Positions 38,051-46,967 of a stretch of DNA of 64,000 nt are shown here, piece after piece. Below the pieces are notes generated by a model. That model searched no databases, had not been told where the DNA came from, and saw nothing but the letters and a program-made list of their open reading frames with translations. Positions within the stretch are counted from its first letter, which is position 1. Every line of letters starts with the position of its first letter. The position numbers were made by a program, and so were the translations under genes. This stretch comes from Nostoc sp. UHCC 0870. GTDB taxonomy: Bacteria; Cyanobacteriota; Cyanobacteriia; Cyanobacteriales; Nostocaceae. The stretch covers positions 2,977,501 to 3,041,500 of the forward strand of contig NZ_CP091913.1 in the NCBI RefSeq assembly GCF_022063185.1, read 5' to 3'.

Positions 38051-40087
38051 ATGCAATCAATTCTCTGGCAGGGTATAACTCATGCTTCTATAGGTTCAGT
38101 GTTATCAACACCAATTAAAGACCCAGTACCCGTCTTTTTGATGATTTTGGGGATTATGTTGATTGCTCCCCTACTTTTTGAGAAAATCCGGCTACCTGGT
38201 ATTGTCGGCTTAATTTTGGCGGGTGTGGTAGTCGGCCCTAATGTACTAGGACTTTTGGCACGGGATCAAACAATTGTCCTGCTGGGTACTGTGGGTTTGC
38301 TGTTTCTTATGTTTATGGCAGGTTTGGAAACTAGCTTAGATGACCTGAAATACAATGCTGATAAGGCGGTTATCTTTGGACTGGCTACTTTTCTTGTGCC
38401 GATGGGATTAGGAACGGCAGCCATGATGGGTATTGGCTACGATTTATTACCTGCGGTTTTGGTGGCTTCCTGTTTCGCTTCCCATACCTTACTCGCGCTA
38501 CCCATCGCCAGTAAATTGGGCATTATGCGTTCTCAAGTTTTAACTACTACCCTTGGCGGCACGTTAATTACCAATATTTTGGCACTTTTGGTATTAGCAG
38601 TAGTAGTCAGAGCGCATCAAGGTAATTTAACTCTGAGCTTTTGGCTATTCTTGATTCCAGCTTTAATTATTTACACCTTCTTGACTTTATGGGGTGTACC
38701 TCGCATCGGTCAATGGTTTTTTCAGAAATTTGGCCATGATGAAGGGGCAGAATTTACCTTTGTTTTAGCTACTTTGTTTGTAGTATCCTACGGAGCAGAA
38801 TTAGTCCAAATTGAGCCGATTATTGGGGCTTTTTTGGCAGGGGTAGCTATTACACAACTGATTCCCCAACTTAGTCCTTTGATGAATCGGATTCAATTTA
38901 TCGGGAATACCTTGTTTGTCCCGTTCTTCTTGATTTCTGTGGGGATGTTGGTTAATCCTGGCATTTTGATTAAAGAACCGCGATCGCTGATAGTATCTGG
39001 TGTGATGGTAGTGGTGGCGATTGTCGCTAAGTACATACCAGCTTGGGGTGCAGGTAAGTTATTTGGCTTGGATTTTAACAATATTATGGTGATGTTTGGG
39101 TTATCAGTGGCTCAAGCAGCATCAACTTTGGCTGCTATTACTGTGGCTTATAATATCCAGTTAGTTGACCAACTTACAGTTAATGGCACAATTGCCATGA
39201 TTCTAGTTACCTGTATTGCTTCACCTTGGGTAACAAATCAGTGGGGGCAAAAACTCAAGCCAGAAGTAACTAGTACCCAAAAAATTCAAGATGGTAGTAG
39301 TATAGGCGATCGCGTTTTAGTCCCAGTGGCTAATCCCAGTACAGAAGATAATCTCCTCAAATTAGCCATTATTCTGGCAAAATCTGCAAATGGTACTCTG
39401 TTACCTCTGCACATATTATTAGAAGAAACTGCCCCCATTTCCCCAGAGGCCAAAGCCAGACAAAACCAATTACTATCCACAGCCGAAATGATCGCCCATG
39501 CGGCGGTTGCTAATGTCACCCCCATCGGTCGTATTGATGAAGCTATAGATAAAGGTATCGCCCGTGTTGCTGAAGAAAAGCACGCGAGTGTAATTATCTG
39601 CGGTTGGAAAGGTTACTCTACTTATCAAGAGAACTTATTTGGTGGTGTGATTGACAAAATTGTGCAGCGTAGCAGTGTCCCCGTTTTGGTATCTCGCTTT
39701 CCTTTACCAATTGAACATACCAAGCGAGTGTTTTTGGCTTTCACCAGCCAACAGATGCGTACTAGTTCTTTCTCCCAAAGCATTCAATTGGCTAAAAGTC
39801 TAGCCACAGAACTCAAAGCCTCTTTACAACTGTTACAAGTCGTCCCAGTTAGGGAGACAACTAGTGAGTTAACTGATATCGAACTACCCCCAGACACACC
39901 AATTCAACAGGTGCGCGGTAATTTTGTGAGGCAAGTTTCCCGATTACTCAAAAGCAATGATTTACTGCTGTTAAATGGCGCAGTAGAACACAAAAACCAA
40001 CTATTGGTACTATTTGGCAAAGCACCAGAAGCGATCGCTCGTAATCACCCGGAAATTGCTATGATTATCGGTTACTTTCCCCAATAG
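38051..40087 (+). CDS. Cation/proton antiporter with C-terminal Usp domains
   Basis: A 678-residue CPA2/KefB-type antiporter. About 12 membrane segments occupy residues 25-400, with LPGIVGLILAGVVVGPNVLG, FMAGLETSLDDL and the conserved block VASCFASHTLLALPIASKLG. The C-terminal 270 residues contain two universal-stress-protein-like domains (first from IGDRVLVPVANPSTEDNLLK to SSVPVLVSRF, second from RVFLAFTSQQ). Such cyanobacterial proteins exchange Na+ or K+ for H+; the ion cannot be told from sequence. The Usp domains may sense nucleotides. Confidence 0.9.
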   Translation: MQSILWQGITHASIGSVLSTPIKDPVPVFLMILGIMLIAPLLFEKIRLPGIVGLILAGVVVGPNVLGLLARDQTIVLLGTVGLLFLMFMAGLETSLDDLKYNADKAVIFGLATFLVPMGLGTAAMMGIGYDLLPAVLVASCFASHTLLALPIASKLGIMRSQVLTTTLGGTLITNILALLVLAVVVRAHQGNLTLSFWLFLIPALIIYTFLTLWGVPRIGQWFFQKFGHDEGAEFTFVLATLFVVSYGAELVQIEPIIGAFLAGVAITQLIPQLSPLMNRIQFIGNTLFVPFFLISVGMLVNPGILIKEPRSLIVSGVMVVVAIVAKYIPAWGAGKLFGLDFNNIMVMFGLSVAQAASTLAAITVAYNIQLVDQLTVNGTIAMILVTCIASPWVTNQWGQKLKPEVTSTQKIQDGSSIGDRVLVPVANPSTEDNLLKLAIILAKSANGTLLPLHILLEETAPISPEAKARQNQLLSTAEMIAHAAVANVTPIGRIDEAIDKGIARVAEEKHASVIICGWKGYSTYQENLFGGVIDKIVQRSSVPVLVSRFPLPIEHTKRVFLAFTSQQMRTSSFSQSIQLAKSLATELKASLQLLQVVPVRETTSELTDIELPPDTPIQQVRGNFVRQVSRLLKSNDLLLLNGAVEHKNQLLVLFGKAPEAIARNHPEIAMIIGYFPQ

Positions 40088-40089
40088 AA

Positions 40090-40256
40090 TGGGGTGTAGG
40101 GGTATAGGGGTGTAGGGGTATAGGGGTGTAGGAGAAAAGAAGGAAGAAAGAGTTTTTCCCTGTCACCTGTCACCTGTCACCTGTCCCCTGTCCCCTGTCC
40201 CCTATCACCTGTCCCCTATCACCTGTCCCCTGTCCCCTGTCCCCTGTCCCCTTCCT
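40090..40256. repeat. Two adjoining short tandem repeats before mtnA
   Basis: 40090-40133 is a run of GGGGTGTA/GGGGTATA units; 40158-40255 is a run of CCTGTCC/CCTGTCA/CCTATCA units that ends at the mtnA start codon itself. The mtnA ribosome site would thus have to be inside the array. Confidence 0.9.
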
Positions 40257-41300
40257 ATGATTTACCCCGTTATTTGGCAAAATAATTCCGTCTTACTAAT
40301 TGACCAAACCCGTTTACCTAATGAATATGCGGTTGTAGAAATTCACCGTAGCGAAGACATGGCGCGGGCGATTAAAACTATGATTGTGCGGGGTGCGCCG
40401 GCTATTGGTGTAGCAGCCGCCTATGGGATGTATTTGGGGGCGCGGGAAATTGAGACAAGCGATCGCCACGAATTTTTAGCACAACTAGAACAAGTCGCTG
40501 ATTTATTACGGGCTACTCGTCCCACCGCCGTAAATTTATTTTGGGCAATTAGTCGGATGATGAAAATTGCCTACGCTACCCCAGGAACAGTCACAGATAT
40601 TCAACGAGTTTTATTACAAACAGCCCAAGCCATTAATGTTGAGGATGTGCAAACCTGTCAGGCGATCGGTGATCATGGTTTGCAACTATTGCCCACAACC
40701 CCAGAAAAGCTAACACTACTAACGCACTGTAATGCTGGGGCTTTAGCTACGGCTGGTTATGGTACAGCATTGGGGGTTGTGCGTTCTGCTTGGCGTGAGG
40801 GACGTTTAGCACGTCTGTTTGCAGATGAAACCCGTCCCCGGTTACAAGGCGCAAAACTCACGGCTTGGGAAGCTGTGCAAGAAGGTATCCCCGTCACTGT
40901 CATTACTGATAACATGACAGCCCATTGTATGCAGCAGGGTTTAATTCATGCTGTGGTCGTCGGTGCAGATCGTATTGCTGCTAATGGTGATACTGCCAAT
41001 AAAATTGGTACTTATAGTTTAGCTATTGTAGCTAAGGCACATAATATTCCTTTCTATGTGGCAGCACCTGTTTCTACCATTGATTTTGAATTATCTGATG
41101 GTAGTCAAATCCCCATTGAAGAACGCAACCCAGAGGAAATTTATCAAGTTGGTGATACCATCCTGACACCATCTGGTGTGGAATTTTATAACCCAGCTTT
41201 TGATGTGACTCCAGCCGATTTAATTACAGCCATCATCACAGAAAATGGTGCGTTTGCTCCTAGTGAGTTAAGGAAATCTCAAATACAATCAGTAGCTTAA
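40257..41300 (+). CDS. mtnA: S-methyl-5-thioribose-1-phosphate isomerase
   Basis: A 347-residue enzyme of the methionine salvage pathway that converts methylthioribose 1-phosphate to methylthioribulose 1-phosphate. Family motifs are [51 protein letters not shown] (catalytic Cys), [11 protein letters not shown] and [20 protein letters not shown] (catalytic Asp). It is related to eIF2B alpha, but the above motifs favour MtnA. No other salvage gene is adjacent. Confidence 0.95.
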   Translation: MIYPVIWQNNSVLLIDQTRLPNEYAVVEIHRSEDMARAIKTMIVRGAPAIGVAAAYGMYLGAREIETSDRHEFLAQLEQVADLLRATRPTAVNLFWAISRMMKIAYATPGTVTDIQRVLLQTAQAINVEDVQTCQAIGDHGLQLLPTTPEKLTLLTHCNAGALATAGYGTALGVVRSAWREGRLARLFADETRPRLQGAKLTAWEAVQEGIPVTVITDNMTAHCMQQGLIHAVVVGADRIAANGDTANKIGTYSLAIVAKAHNIPFYVAAPVSTIDFELSDGSQIPIEERNPEEIYQVGDTILTPSGVEFYNPAFDVTPADLITAIITENGAFAPSELRKSQIQSVA

Positions 41301-41910
41301 GTGGCTATTTTAACAGTCAACAGTGATCTATTTATCCCTGGTGAAACACCACACCCTAAAGGTGGAATACGTTGGTGGCGGGTATAAATACTAGTGTAAG
41401 TCCCTTTCATCCCTATACTCTTGCAGGATACGCTACAGTTGCAGCTATATATTGACATAATACAAATTATATGCGTAAAAATAAGCATCTGTTATTAGGC
41501 TGATATCAATCTAATAGAGCTATGCAAAGAAGATTTAATGGTAAAATTATTTCTGTAAAAGTCAATTTGCTGTGAGTGGTAGATACACATTCAACACAAT
41601 TCGGTTAAGGTGCATAGTTTTTGAAGATACCCCTTAGTCCCAAGGGAGTTAGCCGGTTGATTTCATACAAGCAGAGAAAAAATAAAACTGGGTTTCCAAA
41701 CCTCGCTTGGGGGAGAGGTTTAGAGATGGGTAAAAGCCATGCCACAAAACGAGAAATAAAGACCTTATATATTTTCTTTTTTCGTATGAAACCACCTTGC
41801 TTAGTCCCAAGGGGGTTGGGTGAATCTAGTATTATCCGAACCGTATTAGATACACATTTTATTCTTCTACTACTTTTTTTGTTCTATTTATATTGCGGTC
41901 AGGTCTAATA
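41301..41910. other. 600-base spacer between mtnA and the glycosyltransferase-like gene
   Basis: No convincing gene is seen. The word CTTAGTCCCAAGGG occurs twice (about 41632 and 41799), in sequence that may be remnants of a repeat. TTGACATAATACAAATTATA near 41450 has promoter-like words, but no transcript can be assigned. An open frame of 95 codons at 41621 has no coding character. Confidence 0.4.
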
Positions 41911-42981
41911 ATGATGGTCAATAAAATAGTTGCCAACAAATACTATATTTACACTAAACCCCAAGAAAAGTTAATTTCCTGGGATATCTACGAAGTTAAT
42001 CCACAGAATTGTGGGTTTGTTGCTTATTTCGGAAAAGTTTTTCAGGTAATAGAAAAGAATTTGCAAAAAACAGGACTTACCTTCTATGTAACAATGTCAG
42101 AAATCAATGAACTCCCATCCTATGGAGACAATGTTGTTGTTTTCATACTAGGAGATGAGTTGTGTCGTATCCCAAAGTATACACACAAGGTAGGAGCAGT
42201 CTTTAAATGCTATGGCACAAACCAAATACTCGGATGTAATCCCTTTCTGAATCCTTCCTATCTCAACTTAGTCACAACAATTAAATTTTTGAAAAACTGG
42301 GCTATTCGTTTACCTGAGATGGTAAATTATAAGTTTCACAAGTTTAAAAATTCGAGGTTGGGTAAAAGAAAAATCACGCCCATTTTCGACATTCCTTTGG
42401 GGTACTTCAATTCAGAAGATTTGCCAATAAAAAATATGCAGGAGCGTCTTTACGATGTTTTTTTTGCTGGTAGTGTAGTACATACTCATTATCCCATATG
42501 GTCATTGCAATTTTGGTTGAGAACTCCAAAAACTATTGCTCGTGAAAATATGCTATCTGCTTTAAATAATTTTAAGAAAAAACATCCTGAGTTGAAAGTA
42601 GAAATCTCATTGACTCAATCTTTTGGTACTGCAAGTGCGAGTGCAGAAGCTATTAGCTATAATCAGAAGATGATGAATTCAAAAATATGTCTCGCTCCTA
42701 GAGGCACTTCATTTGAAACATATCGCTTTTTTGAAGCTATCAAATATGGCTGTATAGCCATAACAGAAGCTTTGCCTCAAAGGTGGTTTTATAAGAATTC
42801 TCCTGCTATCCAAATGAAAGATTGGCAACATCTGGAAGCAGTATTAGAAAACTTACTTCAAAACCAAGCATATATGGAACGAATGCACCAAAAATCTTTG
42901 CATTGGTGGAAAACTAAGTGTTCAGAAACCGTTGTTGGTGAGTATATATCCAAAGAATTAAACCATCTGTTTTATAGATAG
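41911..42981 (+). CDS. Exostosin-like glycosyltransferase family protein
   Basis: A protein of about 356 residues. The C-terminal half carries SKICLAPRGTSFETYRFFEA followed by IKYGCIAI, the sugar-nucleotide-binding pattern of exostosin/GT47-like proteins, and a closing helical part (NQAYMERMHQKSLHWW). The N-terminal half has KVGAVFKCYG and FDIPLGYF. It may act in synthesis of an extracellular or cell-wall glycan. The base composition is more AT-rich than its neighbours, with fewer HIP1 sites, hinting at transfer. The start is one of two adjacent ATG codons. Acceptor unknown. Confidence 0.65.
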   Translation: MMVNKIVANKYYIYTKPQEKLISWDIYEVNPQNCGFVAYFGKVFQVIEKNLQKTGLTFYVTMSEINELPSYGDNVVVFILGDELCRIPKYTHKVGAVFKCYGTNQILGCNPFLNPSYLNLVTTIKFLKNWAIRLPEMVNYKFHKFKNSRLGKRKITPIFDIPLGYFNSEDLPIKNMQERLYDVFFAGSVVHTHYPIWSLQFWLRTPKTIARENMLSALNNFKKKHPELKVEISLTQSFGTASASAEAISYNQKMMNSKICLAPRGTSFETYRFFEAIKYGCIAITEALPQRWFYKNSPAIQMKDWQHLEAVLENLLQNQAYMERMHQKSLHWWKTKCSETVVGEYISKELNHLFYR

Positions 42982-42989
42982 CTGATGGG

Positions 42990-43024
42990 AAAAGGAGCGA
43001 TGGTAGATTTTAATTGCTCCTTTT
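42990..43024. terminator. Bidirectional terminator between convergent genes
   Basis: AAAAGGAGC and GCTCCTTTT form a perfect 9-base stem around a 17-base loop, between the glycosyltransferase-like gene and the oppositely directed ABC ATPase gene. The A and T runs in the arms let it work on both strands. Confidence 0.65.
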
Positions 43025-43063
43025 ACTATTATCATAGTAAGTCTAATCTTATTAGAGCCATAG

Positions 43064-44146
43064 TTAATCTAAAGGTAAAAGTCTATCGCCTGTCTTGGGG
43101 TCAAATACAAACAACTGATTTAAATCTAGTTGTAAATGTAAGCGATCGCCTGGATGAAGACGCACATGACCACCCAATTGAATATTTAGCAACGTCGTAG
43201 CACCAGGTAAACCAGCGCGTACTAAGGTTTCCCTTCCTAAAGGTTCTATCACCTTCACTTCTACTAAAAGTCCTGAGTCTTCACTGATTGTCATGTGTTC
43301 TGGACGAATACCCAAATCAATGCTTTGTCCTTGGGGTATCTGCAATTTATCTTGGATGAATGTGGGAATTTCGATTAATTGCCCACTCACATCAAAACAA
43401 CCATTTTTATAAATAGCAGGCAAAATATTCATGGGTGGACTACCTAAAAAACTTGCCACCATTTGATTTGCAGGACGAGCATAAATTGTTTGAGGATCAC
43501 CAATTTGTTGAATCCTTCCCCGATTAAGTACCACAATCTTATCTGCCAAAGTCATGGCTTCGACTTGATCATGGGTGACATAAATAGTTGTCACACCTAA
43601 TTGTTGATGTAGCTGTTTTAATTCTGCCCTGGTATCATCTCGCAATTGAGCATCTAAATTAGATAAGGGTTCATCTAATAAAAATACTTGGGGTTCACGG
43701 GCGATCGCTCTCCCTAATGCTACTCGTTGTTGTTGCCCACCAGACAGTTGCTTGGGTTTACGGTCTAATAAGTGTTCCAAAGATAGCGATCGCGCTACAC
43801 TCACTACCCTATCTTGAATGATTTTCGGGTCAACTTTCCGCATCTTCAAGCCAAAGGCGATATTTTCACCCACCGTCATGTGGGGATACAGTGCATAGTT
43901 TTGGAACACCATCGCCACGTCTCGCGCTCTTGCTGGGACGCTATTCACCAATTGATCGCCAATAAAGAGTTTGCCAGATGTAGCAGTTTCTAAGCCTGCG
44001 ATCGTCCTTAAAATTGTAGATTTACCACAACCGGAAGGGCCGACTAACACCCAAAACTCACCATCGGGAATTTCAAAGGTAATATCCTCGATCGCAGTGA
44101 CATTGTTAAATTTACGCTTAATATCTTCTAGAAGAACTCTGGCCAT
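43064..44146 (-). CDS. Sugar-type ABC transporter ATP-binding protein (MalK/UgpC-like)
   Basis: A 360-residue ATPase of the MalK/UgpC/MsmX class. Walker A is GPSGCGKSTILRTIAGLE, the signature is LSGGQQQRVALGRA, Walker B is VFLLDEPLSNLDAQLRD and the switch is IYVTHDQVEA. The C-terminal third is the TOBE/OB regulatory domain (GIRPEHMTISEDSG, GRETLVRAGLPG). It energises uptake of a sugar, glycerol-phosphate or similar solute. No permease or binding protein is adjacent, so it may serve several importers, as shared ATPases of this class do. Confidence 0.93.
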   Translation of the reverse strand: MARVLLEDIKRKFNNVTAIEDITFEIPDGEFWVLVGPSGCGKSTILRTIAGLETATSGKLFIGDQLVNSVPARARDVAMVFQNYALYPHMTVGENIAFGLKMRKVDPKIIQDRVVSVARSLSLEHLLDRKPKQLSGGQQQRVALGRAIAREPQVFLLDEPLSNLDAQLRDDTRAELKQLHQQLGVTTIYVTHDQVEAMTLADKIVVLNRGRIQQIGDPQTIYARPANQMVASFLGSPPMNILPAIYKNGCFDVSGQLIEIPTFIQDKLQIPQGQSIDLGIRPEHMTISEDSGLLVEVKVIEPLGRETLVRAGLPGATTLLNIQLGGHVRLHPGDRLHLQLDLNQLFVFDPKTGDRLLPLD

Positions 44147-44299
44147 GATTCAATTTGATATTTTTAACTAGGGACGGCTGAAAAAATTTCCTGATTTATC
44201 TGATTCTAGGAATAAAATAAACTCCTGCTTGTTTCGTTAATAGTTATGAGGTTTTTTTCCTCCCCAAGTCCCTACCCCCTATTCCCTTCACCAAAGTCC

Positions 44300-45886
44300 T
44301 CGTGCCGTGGAAGCCCCTACATTCATGTATAGGAGTAAGGCGCAGGCGAATTTATTCGCTGTCAAGATAGTTTTAAACTCCATACGAATATCCATCCTTT
44401 TTGTGAATTGCTGAACAATATTTGTGACTGATGCCAGAAATTCTTCCAATCTTGGTAGCAATATCAAAACTACCTGTGGCACGACACAAAACACGCCCTA
44501 GATATTCGCCAACTTTTTTACCATTAGTGACCACAGCTTTCACAATATCTCCAGTGCTAAAACCATAATGAATCTGTTTATTTGTACGGTGGCGATTCGG
44601 AAACCCAAACTTATCCGTACCAGCCATCTGTCTAGTACCATGACCATTAGCAGTGATTAACAAAGGCTTGACACCTTTAATTCTGAGAATTGGAGTTAAT
44701 TCGCCAACACAAGCGGCATCTAACCAATGAATTTTAGGCAAGTTTTGATTATTGCGATTGAACTTTGTTAAACCTCCTGAACCTATTTCTATAGGTAAAT
44801 CAGTTTCTTTTAATGTGTTCAACAATGCGAATCTGGTTGTGTTTACTGCTGCTGCATCTGCCAATGGTTTTTCAGCTTTGTTCAATATTTTCTGCAACTT
44901 GCTAGGGTCTTTTTTTAGAAACTCTTTGATATCCCTAGTCCCTTTTTTTGTGTTGCATTTCTCGCAACTTAATGTGAGATTTGTAATCGAATTACTACCT
45001 CCTTTGGCTTTAGGGTGAATGTGTTCTATCTGAAAAGGAACTTTTTTAGCACCACAGTAAGCGCATTGTCTACCCCATTTTTCTAATAGATATTCTCTGG
45101 TTTCGTAACCAGCTAATGTTCCTTGTTGATATTCCTTGCCTTTAATTTCAGGATTACGCATCAACTGCATATCAAAGCGTACTAGTTCCTGACTGATATT
45201 TGCAATTGGTGCAAATTTGCGTAATCTCTCAACCCAAGTTTTGATGTTTTCAACACGACTTTGTAAACTTGGTGCTAACCATCCTTTTGAACGGGTTCTG
45301 TTAAGAAATTTTGGTTTTCTGTAACGAGTTTTGCGATTTCTTCTGCCACGTCTTAATTGTCTTCTAGAGGTTAAAGAATCTCTGATTGCAAAACCTCTAT
45401 GCTTTAATTCAGCCGCAAAAACTACTTCGCCAGTAGTATCATTAACCAATGCAATCCCTGTGGTTTTAGCACCAGGGTCTAACTTAATTCTTAGACTAGA
45501 TACGGGCGCATCTGGTCTAGCATCCTTCAGAATTATTGTCAAAGGAAAACGCCGAAATATTGCTGCTTTCTGGTTTTTCAATAATTGTCTAGCTTGTGCA
45601 GGATGAATTGGATTTAATGTTTTTTTGTTGGTATCAATAACTAAAACTTTGGACATAAAGTCCCTCCTTGCGGGTAATGTTAGCTTCGCCAATGTTAGCG
45701 GTCGGTACTATCCAAACTGCACTGACTTAACCCTTGTACATCTGTTTAACAGTTTGGTTCTAGAGCAAGGAACTAGCTACGCATTCCTTGGTAGGTCTTT
45801 AACTCTTGCCGCTAACGTAGTCAGTTAAGACTTTGGCTGGTCAGATGGGCTTTTTCAAGCCCCCGGCTAAAGCCGTGGGGTTTCTG
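44300..45886 (-). mobile_element. IscB element (IS200/IS605-related, no transposase)
   Basis: The unit consists of a structured 5' region (45657-45886), iscB, and a 3' end with hairpins: CCTACATTCATGTATAGG at 44317-44333 and GCGAATTTATTCGC near 44347. This layout is typical of IS200/IS605-like elements that carry iscB. No tnpA is present, so it would depend on another element for movement. Its left (5') end lies inside the last codons of gun4. Both ends are approximate. Confidence 0.65.
44373..45656 (-). CDS. iscB: RNA-guided nuclease IscB
   Basis: A 427-residue IscB, the ancestor-type of Cas9. The N-terminal PLMP-type domain has KTLNPIHPAQARQLLKNQKA. RuvC-I is LRIKLDPGAKTTGIALVND, followed by the arginine-rich bridge helix (TSRRQLRRGRRNRKTRYRKP). 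RuvC-II is NISQELVRFD. The HNH domain is QCAYCGAKKVPFQIEHIHPK with NLTLSCEKCNTKKG, and RuvC-III is KIHWLDAACVG. All catalytic residues appear present. The start is fixed by AAGGAGGG six bases before ATG; the frame is open 12 codons further. It should use an omega-RNA encoded directly upstream to cut DNA matching the guide. Confidence 0.93.
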   Translation of the reverse strand: MSKVLVIDTNKKTLNPIHPAQARQLLKNQKAAIFRRFPLTIILKDARPDAPVSSLRIKLDPGAKTTGIALVNDTTGEVVFAAELKHRGFAIRDSLTSRRQLRRGRRNRKTRYRKPKFLNRTRSKGWLAPSLQSRVENIKTWVERLRKFAPIANISQELVRFDMQLMRNPEIKGKEYQQGTLAGYETREYLLEKWGRQCAYCGAKKVPFQIEHIHPKAKGGSNSITNLTLSCEKCNTKKGTRDIKEFLKKDPSKLQKILNKAEKPLADAAAVNTTRFALLNTLKETDLPIEIGSGGLTKFNRNNQNLPKIHWLDAACVGELTPILRIKGVKPLLITANGHGTRQMAGTDKFGFPNRHRTNKQIHYGFSTGDIVKAVVTNGKKVGEYLGRVLCRATGSFDIATKIGRISGISHKYCSAIHKKDGYSYGV

Positions 45887-45890
45887 ACTT
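45657..45890 (-). ncRNA. Putative omega-RNA of IscB
   Basis: The non-coding stretch directly 5' of iscB, on the same strand, is rich in stems. Examples are CCCCACGGC/GCCGGGGG around TTTA (45860-45880), CCAAACTG/CAGTTTGG (45712-45719 and 45750-45757) and CAAGGAA/TTCCTTG (45766-45772 and 45784-45790). In IscB systems the omega-RNA begins with a guide just outside the element and runs to the iscB start. Here the guide would be the last bases of gun4 (about 45885-45905). Confidence 0.6.
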
Positions 45891-46613
45891 AGACCATGCA
45901 GGATGAGCAAATAGAGAAGCAATTACACGCACTCCCCGCAATTGATTTGATAGGGGTAAATGACCTTTAGGCGCACTCATTTCCCAGGTGAATTCGTTAG
46001 GGTATCTTGTCCATTTATTACCACTTTTCCAGCCGATTTTTGTCCAGAGATTGTCCCAATTCTTGCCCAAACTTAACCAAATTTCTCGTTGTACTGAAAA
46101 ACCAAATTTACCTTCAGAGTGAACTATCCACAGATTATTGATAGTGTGTAAATCGACCGTGGGGAAATTATCGACATCAGTAAAATACAGCCATTTTCTC
46201 TGTACTGCCGTAGTTCCTGCCACCTCACACATTTTTTGAATAGTCATGAGATCAGCTGCTTGAAAGTCTTGGACAGCTAGTAATTGTTGCAAAGAATTAT
46301 AATTAACCCCTGCCTCTGATTTTAGAGGTACAATTCCTTCAGGAAAATAATTTTGCAGAAATTCTTGGGCTTGGGGTGCATCAGAGTTGTAGAGGAATTG
46401 ATAGGCTTTGCCTTCAACCCAAGTAACTGGGCGATCGCGACGTTGCAATAAAAACTCTGACAACACATTTAATCCCTCATTACCCAAAGCAGCTAATTGT
46501 GGGATGATCTGTTGTTGGACTTGCATAGACCCAGCGATTAACTTTTGTCGGAGGGAGTCGATTTCGTTAGCAGTGCCTGATACAATCATTGGGTCTGTCA
46601 TGCCATTACTCAT
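45867..46613 (-). CDS. gun4: GUN4 domain protein, C-terminus altered by the IscB element
   Basis: A 248-residue Gun4, the porphyrin-binding activator of magnesium chelatase in chlorophyll synthesis. The N-terminal part is a helical bundle (DSLRQKLIAGSMQVQQQIIP). The GUN4 core follows with LQQLLAVQDFQAADLMTIQK, the WLYFTDVDNFPTVDLHTINN loop, GKFGFSVQREIWLSLGKNWD and NEFTWEMSAPKGHLPLSNQL. The normal ending is near FAHPAW. Here the last codons (SETPRL, stop) are read from the end of the IscB element, including its terminal hairpin. The porphyrin-binding core is untouched, so the protein probably works. The start may be four codons further in. Confidence 0.9.
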   Translation of the reverse strand: MSNGMTDPMIVSGTANEIDSLRQKLIAGSMQVQQQIIPQLAALGNEGLNVLSEFLLQRRDRPVTWVEGKAYQFLYNSDAPQAQEFLQNYFPEGIVPLKSEAGVNYNSLQQLLAVQDFQAADLMTIQKMCEVAGTTAVQRKWLYFTDVDNFPTVDLHTINNLWIVHSEGKFGFSVQREIWLSLGKNWDNLWTKIGWKSGNKWTRYPNEFTWEMSAPKGHLPLSNQLRGVRVIASLFAHPAWSKSETPRL

Positions 46614-46967
46614 GTTAGCGGTCAGTGGAAAAGCAATTGGCTATCTAGCTTGATCATAGATAAAGCAGTGATAGCGAAAAGTAGTTTACTATTTTTGATC
46701 GTACAAAATTGCGACACTTTCACTGAAACCTACACTTGAATCCCTAAATGCTGTACAAGGGAAATAGGGGGAATATCTGCTCATCAACAAGATAGGGGTG
46801 TAAGGGTGTAGGGGTTTAGGGGTGTAAGGGAAGACAGGAAAGAAGTTTTCCATAATGCCCAGTTCCCAATACCCAATGCCCAATATCCAATATCTACAGT
46901 AAAATTTGCAAGCCTACACAAGAAGAATCTTCTCTCTGGCGGCGTATCTTTGTGGAGTGTGTGAAGT
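46614..46967. other. Spacer between divergent gun4 and icd
   Basis: Contains a run of GGGGTGTAAGG/GGGGTTTA units at about 46796-46832 and the repetitive stretch CCCAATACCCAATGCCCAAT at 46865-46890. Both genes must have their promoters here. No gene is seen. Confidence 0.6.

Noticed and set aside
41621..41908. 95-codon frame upstream of the glycosyltransferase-like gene
   Set aside because: No ribosome site, repetitive words and no protein-like composition; treated as spacer.
44373..45656. Plain HNH endonuclease or Cas9 fragment
   Set aside because: The PLMP-type N-terminus, split RuvC, bridge helix and an adjacent structured RNA region fit IscB; no Cas1/Cas2 or repeats are present.
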